A DNA stretch of 64,000 nt from an uncultured Pirellula sp. (lineage in GTDB: Bacteria; Planctomycetota; Planctomycetia; Pirellulales; Pirellulaceae): positions 62,001 to 126,000 of the forward strand of contig CAIOHR010000410.1 in assembly GCA_903858115.1 (NCBI GenBank). Reading direction: 5' to 3'. The notes under the pieces are model-generated. The model worked only from the letters and a program-made list of their open reading frames with translations. It had not been told where the DNA came from and ran no database searches. The stretch's first letter is position 1. Each line of letters starts with the position of its first letter. This document shows, piece after piece, positions 36,995 to 45,066 of the stretch. The position numbers were made by a program, and so were the translations under genes.

Positions 36995-38701
36995 CTAATT
37001 GCGATTCTCATCAAAGGACGCGAGGTTGAAACCGGCATCCCACGCATGCCAAGTTTTGAGGTCCTGCGGTTTGGAAGGACGCTGACATCCGTCGATAGTC
37101 ATGGTGCACCGAAATACGGGTGAACGTTCTTCGCGATACCCAACGACTTGAACCGAATACACATCGCTTCGTCCGGTAAGGAACGGTTCCAGTTCTCTCG
37201 CTTTTTCCAAGGTGACGATACTTCGCTGAAGCAACCATGCAATCGTTCCTGCCGATTGAACTTTGATCGACTCGTCACTGCGTGCGGCTACGATTCGACT
37301 GGCAGTCGCATCGTCCATCGATGGAATAGCCATCAACACTTCCCATGGCGCATCCCAAATATCGATCCGCCCCTCGTAGTACGCACTTCGGTCGATCGAA
37401 CAATCATCCAGTAGTCTAACAAGGTAGTTCGAATTGTCGCCATTACCACTGATAAATGGACTGACGATCGTCTTTGTTTGGCTGTTAGGTGTCCCCGCAG
37501 CTCCAGGGATCCGAATCGACGCATCTATTAAATCCAACAAACTTCGAAACTGATATCGCGATGGTACGCTCCAGTCAGGTGTGCCGACTGATTCTCCCGA
37601 TGGAATGCTCGTTCCGCTCCGTGATGAAGCAGTGGAACCAGCTGGATTTCCTGATGGCCCATACTGGCGCATGGCTATCACACAGTCTGCGAGTTGCTGA
37701 GGCCAAATCCCCATCAAGTCGCGATGCAAGACGCGCAAGTCCATCGCATTGATGTCGATCCTAGGTCCGCCATCCGACCGTTCATTGCGACTCGCTGAAT
37801 ACTTGGTGAAGTAACGTTGCATGGCAATGGGTTCTGTCGCGCTCGAGGCTACAGGCAAACCCTGTCCAGAGGAAGCTCGACTTCGCTTGTCCCACCAGCG
37901 TTGCTCGATCGCTTCGATTTGATAGTTTTGATTCAAATCGCCACCGAGCCACTGCGCAGCAAATAGTCCACGATCCGCTGAAATGGATGGAGATCCCGAC
38001 GACATCCCGGCAGAGGATTGTGCAGAATTTCGATCTGCGCCCGAACCAAGTGGTGCACCGGTCATACTAGACACGGGACCTGGTACAAGAATCCCAGCTT
38101 GAATCAACCACGGGTCGATGGTCTCTGGATCTATCCCAGGGATTCGAGACAAAACCTTCCTTGCGTGTCCAGGTCGCGTTCGTTCCCATTCTCGCAATAA
38201 CTGAATAGGAATCTTTGCTGATTCGTTCTCGAACCCAAAGCGCCAAGTATTTGCCGAAGCTTCGGTTGCTGATCGACCTGAACTAGATGGAGAAACAGCC
38301 TCACGATCATTTCGTTCACCTTGTGCGTTTCCCACGGTTGATAATGGCGATATCAAAACATAACGCCAGGGCTGTGCCGCAGGGCCTGTCGCCGCCTCGT
38401 TGGAATCCGACGAAGCAATCAATCCACGAAAGGGTGTTCCCTCGGTATCAACTCTATTTTCTTGGCTACCCACCACGTCGATTCGCATCGCAAAAGGAGC
38501 ATCCAAAAGGTTGCATGCTTGTTCGATACCACTGTTCGCAGCTTGCCTCGCGAGGAGTTGCTCCTCGTATAGTTTTGCAAGACGATACTCTGACTGCATT
38601 TCAAAGGAGAATCGATATGCCGCTAACGATACCAACATCACAAGGACAAAAACAACAATCAGTGCGATACCTTTTCGACTTCGAAGCGATCTGCGTTTCA
38701 T
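36995..38701 (-). CDS. gspK: Type II secretion minor pseudopilin GspK
   Basis: This is a 568-residue GspK-like protein. The N-terminal segment RKGIALIVVFVLVMLVSLAAY is a pseudopilin helix, with Gly before the cleavage site and no Glu at +5, as usual for GspK at the pseudopilus tip. The large globular part contains helix-hairpin-helix-like repeats (IPGIDPETIDPWLI; IPSMDDATASRIVAARS). Length exceeds the usual 320-340 residues because of Ser-rich insertions (e.g. near 140 and 225). The start overlaps the gspJ stop (TAATG). Confidence 0.88.
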   Translation of the reverse strand: MKRRSLRSRKGIALIVVFVLVMLVSLAAYRFSFEMQSEYRLAKLYEEQLLARQAANSGIEQACNLLDAPFAMRIDVVGSQENRVDTEGTPFRGLIASSDSNEAATGPAAQPWRYVLISPLSTVGNAQGERNDREAVSPSSSGRSATEASANTWRFGFENESAKIPIQLLREWERTRPGHARKVLSRIPGIDPETIDPWLIQAGILVPGPVSSMTGAPLGSGADRNSAQSSAGMSSGSPSISADRGLFAAQWLGGDLNQNYQIEAIEQRWWDKRSRASSGQGLPVASSATEPIAMQRYFTKYSASRNERSDGGPRIDINAMDLRVLHRDLMGIWPQQLADCVIAMRQYGPSGNPAGSTASSRSGTSIPSGESVGTPDWSVPSRYQFRSLLDLIDASIRIPGAAGTPNSQTKTIVSPFISGNGDNSNYLVRLLDDCSIDRSAYYEGRIDIWDAPWEVLMAIPSMDDATASRIVAARSDESIKVQSAGTIAWLLQRSIVTLEKARELEPFLTGRSDVYSVQVVGYREERSPVFRCTMTIDGCQRPSKPQDLKTWHAWDAGFNLASFDENRN

Positions 38702-39855
38702 TATCGCCTCTGCTCGATGGATGGAGCAGTGCCGGGATCGCTAGCTCGCTTCACTGGTCCTGAATGCGTTGCTACCACGATGGTCATCTCCGATGTCGCG
38801 GTAGCTATAAGAAACTCATCGGCGTCTTCTGTCTCCCTCGTTGCTTTCGGTTGCTGGGCCAAGAGCGTGTCGATCGTATTGTTTTGAGATTCGCCGGTGT
38901 CCTCTTCGATCTCTGTCTCAACCGCCGAGCGAGATTGCTCTTTCGATCGGCGAGCTGCCGCACGAGAGGGGAAATCAAATTGAAGAGCGATCGCGTGCGG
39001 AGGACCACCTTCTTCTCGACTATTCCAATCCTCCTGCCACGCCCGACCATTGAAGTAACGAAACGAGGCCTTGGAAAAACCGGTCAGTTCCTTTTCACGC
39101 AAGGCCGCACTGCCTAATTCCAGCGTTTCATCTGTCTGGCGATAAAGATCACGAATCGTTAATTGTCGGTCTGCGGCTGCTGTTGTGTTGGAATTCGGCG
39201 GCATGCCATTCGATCCAGATGCATTGTTAGCTTCTCCATGAAGGAACTCTCGACGCACAAGTCGAAAGAGAATGTCTTCCTCTACTCCGAGCGCGCTAGC
39301 TGAGTTATCCATTGGAGATTCAGGCTCCAATCGGTATTCCACGTTAAGCTTGTCTGCGGGCCAAATGGATTCTCGGGCTTGGTTCACTTGCCTTTGTTCT
39401 TCGGTGTCAAAAACTGATAGTTCTGCACCTTCTACATCTTCCATTTCATCGGAGGAAGCAAACGCACCCTGAAGAAAAGGTAGTGGGTTCAACGATGTGG
39501 TGATGGACGCAACAAATCCAGTCGGATCGCCGTTGAACTGAGGTACCACCGGCGGATTGAGACTCGCAATTCTTTCACCTTTCGCAGTCTCTAGTTGATC
39601 CATATCCGCGACTAACCATGCTCGCGATTGACGAAGTAGTTGAACCCTACGGGCCAAGCCTCCACTGCGCTCTTCTGCTTTTTGCAAATTGTCAAAGAGT
39701 GACCATGCCACAATCATCAGGACCGACAAAACACCCAACGCGATCAACAATTCCAACAAGGTCACGCCACAGCGATCTCTGTACGAAAATCGAGCGGATG
39801 TACTGAACTTTGTTTCGCTGTTACAAGACTCCATTCGCATGGATGCGAATGTCAT
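38701..39855 (-). CDS. gspJ: Type II secretion pseudopilin GspJ-like
   Basis: A 384-residue pseudopilin whose prepilin helix is CGVTLLELLIALGVLSVLMI at about 29-48, with Gly30 just before the cleavage site and Glu at +5. The leader of about 29 residues is longer than usual; later ATG codons at residues 6 and 8 would shorten it. The body is twice the normal GspJ size and rich in Glu/Ser. Placement by order (after GspI, before GspK) supports the GspJ call. The start overlaps the gspI stop as ATGA. Confidence 0.8.
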   Translation of the reverse strand: MTFASMRMESCNSETKFSTSARFSYRDRCGVTLLELLIALGVLSVLMIVAWSLFDNLQKAEERSGGLARRVQLLRQSRAWLVADMDQLETAKGERIASLNPPVVPQFNGDPTGFVASITTSLNPLPFLQGAFASSDEMEDVEGAELSVFDTEEQRQVNQARESIWPADKLNVEYRLEPESPMDNSASALGVEEDILFRLVRREFLHGEANNASGSNGMPPNSNTTAAADRQLTIRDLYRQTDETLELGSAALREKELTGFSKASFRYFNGRAWQEDWNSREEGGPPHAIALQFDFPSRAAARRSKEQSRSAVETEIEEDTGESQNNTIDTLLAQQPKATRETEDADEFLIATATSEMTIVVATHSGPVKRASDPGTAPSIEQRR

Positions 39856-40406
39856 GGTCTTGCTCCCCGGCGAGCGGAAGGATCTCGGCGTGAGGGGGCG
39901 GAGGGGACGGGGGCTCCTGAATCATTCATCGAGTTATCGACGGAATTTGCCTGTTGCTGAACCATTGGACGACGAGCGGTCTGAACCAAGCGAACGATCG
40001 GCTCTGGATCACCTTGTTTCTCGCTAGAAGCTTCTCGGAATAAAGAGACCTCTACTCGAAGCAGCGAGGGCACTTCCAACTTCTTATCGGATGGCGATGT
40101 GATAGCTGCGCTTTGCAAGTTCTCCATGGCTGTGACGACCACTTGAAATGCCTTTGGCTGTGGTCCCGTCGTTTCGCCGGAATACTCTTCAAACATATTG
40201 CCAGCCGCAATCCTAGCCAGCGCTTCGTCGAGAATGGAATACGCCTGAATGATCGTAATGACTTTTGACTCCGCCCGATTTCCGAATCTTGCACCCGTTC
40301 CGATGATCGTAGACAGAACCATCGCGCTGCCTGCCAATATGCTGGCGGCAATCATCACCTCCAGCAACGAGAGTCCTCGACGGCAAGCGGCTTTGTCCAG
40401 ACTCAT
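39852..40406 (-). CDS. gspI: Type II secretion pseudopilin GspI-like
   Basis: A 184-residue pseudopilin with prepilin helix RGLSLLEVMIAASILAGSAM at 10-29, cleaved after Gly11. Then come a helix and a short beta-rich domain, and a Ser/Pro/Arg-rich tail. GspI forms the tip complex with GspJ and GspK. Both ends overlap neighbours by 4 bases (ATGA), indicating strict translational coupling. Confidence 0.82.
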   Translation of the reverse strand: MSLDKAACRRGLSLLEVMIAASILAGSAMVLSTIIGTGARFGNRAESKVITIIQAYSILDEALARIAAGNMFEEYSGETTGPQPKAFQVVVTAMENLQSAAITSPSDKKLEVPSLLRVEVSLFREASSEKQGDPEPIVRLVQTARRPMVQQQANSVDNSMNDSGAPVPSAPSRRDPSARRGARP

Positions 40407-41146
40407 CGAGAAATCTCCAAGCTTCCTGTCGATGCAGAGTAGGAAACATAGATACTCTTCTTGGTGACTTTATCCTTGAGCGTGATTTTCGCATCCATGC
40501 CGATTCCTTGGGCATCGAGAGGGACCCACCACTCTGTCTGACTCTCTTCGGCCGAAGGGACTTCGTCAAGGTCACTCGCGCTTCGACCTTTCCCGGCAGA
40601 ACTATCACCTTCTCGACTCTCGATAGATGATGATTCGCGATCCGAGTCCGAGTCCGATGACGAACGATCGGAAGATAGCTCCAGATCCTGAGAAGACTGT
40701 GTCGGTTCGCCACTTTCCACATTGACGACAACGATATCGTCAGGCAACTTCCAAATTTGCGGTTCTATTGCTTTTGGATTGCTCAAAGATCCGCTCGAGG
40801 CAGAAGCTCTCGAATCGGAAAGGCTGGACATTGCGCGAGTTCCCCCATTCTCGATCTCCTCGGCGAACGACTCGATGCTACCAGTTTGGACCTCGTGGTC
40901 ACCTTTGCGAAGACGGATCAACATGGATTTGTTGCAACTGATCGCTTTTTGGCGACTCTCGTCGATAGCTTCTCGAATGGTTTGAGAAGCTTCATCCAAA
41001 CGGACCCGATTCAAGGGACGCTGAAGGCTAGGCCATGCAATCGCCAGAGCACCTGCAAGAATGATCAAAACAATCATCAGTTCGAGGAGGGTAACCCCAC
41101 TTTGCACTGCGTTGGATGTTGGTGAAATGCTATCGGATGATTTCAT
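40403..41146 (-). CDS. gspH: Type II secretion pseudopilin GspH-like with Ser/Asp-rich insert
   Basis: About 247 residues. The prepilin helix SGVTLLELMIVLIILAGALA lies near 14-33, cleaved after Gly15. The GspH/FimT-like part follows, but an insertion of about 70 residues made mostly of Ser, Asp and Glu (about 145-215) interrupts the C-terminal half. ATG 41146 is chosen because the prepilin leader then has a normal length; the longer open frame would add 98 non-homologous residues. It ends in ATGA overlap with gspI. Confidence 0.8.
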   Translation of the reverse strand: MKSSDSISPTSNAVQSGVTLLELMIVLIILAGALAIAWPSLQRPLNRVRLDEASQTIREAIDESRQKAISCNKSMLIRLRKGDHEVQTGSIESFAEEIENGGTRAMSSLSDSRASASSGSLSNPKAIEPQIWKLPDDIVVVNVESGEPTQSSQDLELSSDRSSSDSDSDRESSSIESREGDSSAGKGRSASDLDEVPSAEESQTEWWVPLDAQGIGMDAKITLKDKVTKKSIYVSYSASTGSLEISR

Positions 41147-41195
41147 GATTAGCCTTCTAGATAAAACGACATTCAAACTCCTGAGCGAAATCGGA

Positions 41196-41708
41196 TTAGG
41201 ACTTTGCAGCGGTGCTTTTCTCTTCGCTTGCATCGCTCGAAGACTGCGCAGGATTTCCGATATCGTCACTTGTGTCACGCTTCCGGTCAGGACCGATCGA
41301 GAAGATGCGCGGGAGCGTATCCGTGGAAGAACTAGCGCCCGCACTGGAAGACTCTTCGGTTGACTCGGTTTCATATTCGTATTCGAAATCGCTACCCCAG
41401 GGATCCTTTGGCAGCTTTCCACCTTCGATATAGGGACCATCCCAGTTCTTAGCGAGCGCTTCGTCCTCGGGTGCTTCTACGAGGAGTGCCAATCCTTCCT
41501 CTGTGGTAGGAAAGGTTTTCATATCGACTGCAAACATCTTCAATGCAGATTCCAAGTTCCCGATTTGCGCTTGGGCTGTCCGAATATCGGCCTTCTTCTG
41601 AGTTCCCAGAACTCGTGGGCCGACCAATGCAATGATCCCAACCAAAATGACCAAGACGATCATCAACTCTAGCAAAGTTAAGCCTTTGCGATAATTCTGT
41701 TTCTTCAT
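41196..41708 (-). CDS. gspG: Major pseudopilin GspG
   Basis: The major pseudopilin of the type II system, 170 residues. KGLTLLELMIVLVILVGIIAL at 8-28 is the prepilin helix with Glu at +5. The family's TTEEGL, DGPYIEGGKLPKDPWG and the FSIGPD...DDIGN calcium-site region are all visible. A Ser/Glu-rich insertion (about 122-140) and Ser-rich tail depart from typical GspG. ATG 41708 has a strong AGGAG eight bases upstream and was chosen for that reason. A prepilin peptidase is needed but not encoded in the window. Confidence 0.92.
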   Translation of the reverse strand: MKKQNYRKGLTLLELMIVLVILVGIIALVGPRVLGTQKKADIRTAQAQIGNLESALKMFAVDMKTFPTTEEGLALLVEAPEDEALAKNWDGPYIEGGKLPKDPWGSDFEYEYETESTEESSSAGASSSTDTLPRIFSIGPDRKRDTSDDIGNPAQSSSDASEEKSTAAKS

Positions 41709-41756
41709 TTTCTTTCTCCTAAATGTAGTGTTTCCAAGTTTCATTCTCCGAGTCGA

Positions 41757-42974
41757 TCAGCCAACCGAAGAGTTCAGATCGAGCACTGGCATGAGTACCC
41801 CAACAATCACAAACATCACCATACAGCCGATCAAAACAAGCATCATCGGTTCAATCATTCGAACCAACACATCGAGTTTGCGTTCGATTCTCAAATCGAT
41901 TCGATCGGAAATTTTGACAAGAACATCGTCGAGGGTATTGGACTCTTCAGCCACTCGAATCATCGCCATCACCTGCGCCGGGATCAATCCACTCGCAAGC
42001 AACGGTTTCGATAGAGAATCACCGGATGTAACGTTCTCGGCCGATTGGAGGATTGCGTCTGCTAACAATACATTGCCTGTCGATTCGCTACTGATCTTCA
42101 GCGCGCGAAGCAGAGGCACTCCATTGTGCAGCATCGTTCCTAATACTCTACAAGTCCGAGAAACGGCCGAGTCGTGAAAAATAGACCCGAGGAGCGGTAT
42201 TCGAAGTTTCAAACGATCTGTCCAGCGCCGTCCTGATACCGTGTTGGTCCAACGATAGACACCGTAGGCGGCAGCCGCGAGGCCCGCGAGTACCATCAGA
42301 CCGTAGGCAGACATCATCTGACTAGCCCCCAACAGGATGACCGTGACGGTGGGCAATGCACTCCCCGTCTGTTCCAATCGATCAAAGAGTGGTTGAAATT
42401 TTGGAACCAAAAAAACCACCATCAGCGAAACAATAGCTGTTCCGACAAATCCCAAGATCGCAGGATAGGTAAGTGCTCCGACAATTTTACTGCGCATCTC
42501 ATCTTGCTTGCGAAGAAAATGCGAAGTGCGTTGAAGAGCCTCCTCGAGGAAAGCACCTTCTTGTCCAGCGCGAATCATACTCAATGTCAGTTCGGAAAAT
42601 ACACCGGTCTCTTTGGACATCGCCACATCCAGAGTATCTCCTTGTGAGACAGCTTCGTGTATACGAAGAACGGACTCTTTGAGTCGCGGGTTCTCGGTTG
42701 CTTCCGCAAGAATCTGAATCGACTCGAGCATCGGGACGCCGTTGGAAAGGAGATCCGAAAGCTGCGAACAAAGGTCAGCCACTTGTTCTTTTTTGATACG
42801 TTTGGGAAGCGTAAAGCTCACACTCGGCTTGGCAGCTTGCTTCCCTATGACTGAAATAGGGAACAAGGACTGAGAGCGAAGCTTTTGCATTGCATCGGCT
42901 TTTGAATTTGCAACGAGAGACCCCGAACGTTTTTCACCGTTGAGAGATTTTGCGGTATATGCAAAGTCAGCCAT
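41757..42974 (-). CDS. gspF: Type II secretion inner-membrane protein GspF
   Basis: This 405-residue platform protein has two T2SSF domains (about 70-190 and 270-395) and three membrane helices (about 170-190, 220-240 and 375-400). Conserved pieces are LSDLLSNGVPMLESIQIL and LGTMLHNGVPLLRALKI. GspF is the polytopic centre of the inner-membrane platform on which GspE acts. It lies 44 bases after gspE and 48 bases before gspG, as in standard loci. Confidence 0.95.
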   Translation of the reverse strand: MADFAYTAKSLNGEKRSGSLVANSKADAMQKLRSQSLFPISVIGKQAAKPSVSFTLPKRIKKEQVADLCSQLSDLLSNGVPMLESIQILAEATENPRLKESVLRIHEAVSQGDTLDVAMSKETGVFSELTLSMIRAGQEGAFLEEALQRTSHFLRKQDEMRSKIVGALTYPAILGFVGTAIVSLMVVFLVPKFQPLFDRLEQTGSALPTVTVILLGASQMMSAYGLMVLAGLAAAAYGVYRWTNTVSGRRWTDRLKLRIPLLGSIFHDSAVSRTCRVLGTMLHNGVPLLRALKISSESTGNVLLADAILQSAENVTSGDSLSKPLLASGLIPAQVMAMIRVAEESNTLDDVLVKISDRIDLRIERKLDVLVRMIEPMMLVLIGCMVMFVIVGVLMPVLDLNSSVG

Positions 42975-43018
42975 GTTACACTGCGGTTTGAACGAACAAA
43001 CTAGGTCGAGAAATGTTC

Positions 43019-44713
43019 CTAGTCGGCTTTCGTGACACGCAACACCTCATCTATGGTTGTGATTCCAGAGAGCACTTTGTTCCAGCCATCCTCACGGAGC
43101 GTTTCCATCCCATTGCGAACGGCAGCCTGCTTGATGACATCCGACGTACAGGCTTGTGTTACCAGATGGCGAATCTCTTCATTGGTCACTAGCAGTTCAT
43201 AGATACCCTTTCTGCCACGGTAACCAGTATTGCGACAGCACTCACAGCCTTCGGGACGATACAACAAAGGTGTGTTCTCCAATTGTGCAACAGGAAAATC
43301 TTCTGGAAGATCCTCCAGTTTGGGCTGATACGGAACTTTGCAATCTTCACAAAGCACGCGAACCAAACGCTGCGCCATAACACCTTCTACCGTGCTGGCG
43401 ACAAGGAATGGTTCGACCCCCATATCACCCAGTCGCATAAAAGCACCCGCCGCATCATTGGTGTGCAATGTGCTGAAAACCATATGCCCAGTGAGTGACG
43501 CTTGCGTCGCATTCTCGGCCGTTTCCAAATCTCGTATTTCTCCGACCAGAATGACATCTGGATCGTGACGCAGGATAGCTCGCAAACATGCTGCGAAAGT
43601 CAGGCCTACCTTGCTGTGAACCTGAATTTGATTGATCCCTTCGAGTTGGTATTCGATCGGATCCTCGGTCGTAACAATCTTTACATCCTCTGATTTGATC
43701 TCACTCAATGCGCTGTAGAGTGTCGTGGTCTTTCCCGAACCTGTCGGCCCCGTCACCAATACAATTCCGTGAGGTAGTCGAATCAATTTTTGGAATCGTT
43801 GGTATACCGATTCCGGCATCCCGATACCACGCAAGGAGAAATTGAGATTCGATTTGTCCAGCACCCGCATGACGACACTTTCACCGTGCAGCATCGGAAT
43901 CACCGAGACGCGAATATCGATCTCTCGACCCTTGACACGAATCTTGATCCGACCGTCCTGCGGAACGCGTTTTTCGGCAATATTCATCTTCGCCATGATC
44001 TTCAAACGACTGATGATCGCGGCGCGGAATTGATTCATCTCAGGGGGAGTCGATTGACGTTGAAGAACGCCATCGATCCGATGACGGATCTTGAGTCCCG
44101 CCTCTTGGGATTCGATATGGATATCGCTCGCTCGGGCTTCGATCGCTTCACTAAGGATCTCATTCACAAGCCGAACAACCGATGCCTGCTGGGCTTCTTC
44201 CGCATCCTCGAGGTTCTCCAGGTCGATACCCTCGAGCATTTCGATCTCGTCTCCCTTGAGACGTTGCAATGCAATCAGCCCATCAATGGTTTCCGATCCA
44301 ACTCCCAAGTATTTCTTGATGAGTCGCTGAATCATTTCGTTGGAGGCCATCACAGGGCGAACTTCCACTTCGACCGCGGAAGCAACCGAATCAATCGCCG
44401 CAAAGTCGAACGGATTACTCACTGCAAGACGGAGCCAACCGTCCCCTCGTTCGATCGGAAAGACCGAATAACGATAGATCAAACGAGCCGGAAAGCCTTG
44501 AAGGGTTTGCTCCGGATTCTCTATGTTGTCGTTGTCGAGCCACTCCATCTTCATCGAGCGAGCACTCGTAGCCAGCAACTCAGACGAGCTGTCAAAACTC
44601 CAACGTTGCGTTAACTCCTCAAGAGCACCCGCATCCGCAAATGCACGGGCTAGCTCTCGCAATTGTTCCGGCTCAAGCAAAGGCCGCGTTCCATTGGGGC
44701 TGGAAATCATCAA
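43019..44713 (-). CDS. gspE: Type II secretion ATPase GspE
   Basis: The cytoplasmic hexameric ATPase that powers pseudopilus assembly, 564 residues. Walker A GPTGSGKTTT is near 330, an Asp box and Walker B (DPDVILVGEIRD) follow, and the zinc site has CEDC and CECC near 455-490. The N-terminal MshEN-like domain (about 40-150) normally binds GspL. GGAG lies six bases before tandem ATG codons. The upstream gene ends 353 bases away, and a consensus-like promoter lies in that gap, so gspE may start its own transcript. Confidence 0.95.
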   Translation of the reverse strand: MMISSPNGTRPLLEPEQLRELARAFADAGALEELTQRWSFDSSSELLATSARSMKMEWLDNDNIENPEQTLQGFPARLIYRYSVFPIERGDGWLRLAVSNPFDFAAIDSVASAVEVEVRPVMASNEMIQRLIKKYLGVGSETIDGLIALQRLKGDEIEMLEGIDLENLEDAEEAQQASVVRLVNEILSEAIEARASDIHIESQEAGLKIRHRIDGVLQRQSTPPEMNQFRAAIISRLKIMAKMNIAEKRVPQDGRIKIRVKGREIDIRVSVIPMLHGESVVMRVLDKSNLNFSLRGIGMPESVYQRFQKLIRLPHGIVLVTGPTGSGKTTTLYSALSEIKSEDVKIVTTEDPIEYQLEGINQIQVHSKVGLTFAACLRAILRHDPDVILVGEIRDLETAENATQASLTGHMVFSTLHTNDAAGAFMRLGDMGVEPFLVASTVEGVMAQRLVRVLCEDCKVPYQPKLEDLPEDFPVAQLENTPLLYRPEGCECCRNTGYRGRKGIYELLVTNEEIRHLVTQACTSDVIKQAAVRNGMETLREDGWNKVLSGITTIDEVLRVTKAD

Positions 44714-45066
44714 CTACTCCGATGACGATGGAAGAAACACTCAATCCGAAAGTGTTATGGGTGGTGGGACGCAAGGGTGGGGACGCAGAGTTGGCGGGGG
44801 GAAGTGTATTGGGCAGGGAAATTTATCGGCGGGAGGATGTATGGTACGTGCTAGGCAAGATCCATCGATGGGTTCGACGCTATCCAGCTTATCTCACAGC
44901 GAGCTTTGTCGTTGACTTCTTTGTCCTCGCCAATCGGCCAGTGCGGGACAAAACTCCTGTGTTTTTCTTCATGCAACGAATTCCATCATGGTAGGATTGC
45001 CTCTCTTTGTCAAGACATACATGCGGCTAAAGTAGCGCGTCTAATGCTACTGTTTGCCAAATAACA
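44714..45066. other. Leader region upstream of gspE
   Basis: This 353-bp stretch holds no convincing gene on either strand. It includes a candidate promoter on the minus strand, which would give gspE a leader of about 260 bases. The leader is rich in short C/T runs; no riboswitch was recognised. Confidence 0.5.
44985..45013 (-). promoter_or_regulatory. Candidate sigma-70 promoter for the gsp operon
   Basis: On the minus strand a perfect TTGACA is followed after exactly 17 bases by CATGAT, four of six matches to TATAAT. It sits just after the giant gene's stop codon and before gspE, so it may drive gspE to the BON gene separately. Confidence 0.4.

Noticed and set aside
43790-44614. A 274-codon open frame opposite gspE
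   Set aside because: It is the antisense of a clear ATPase gene and has unnatural Arg/His-rich composition.
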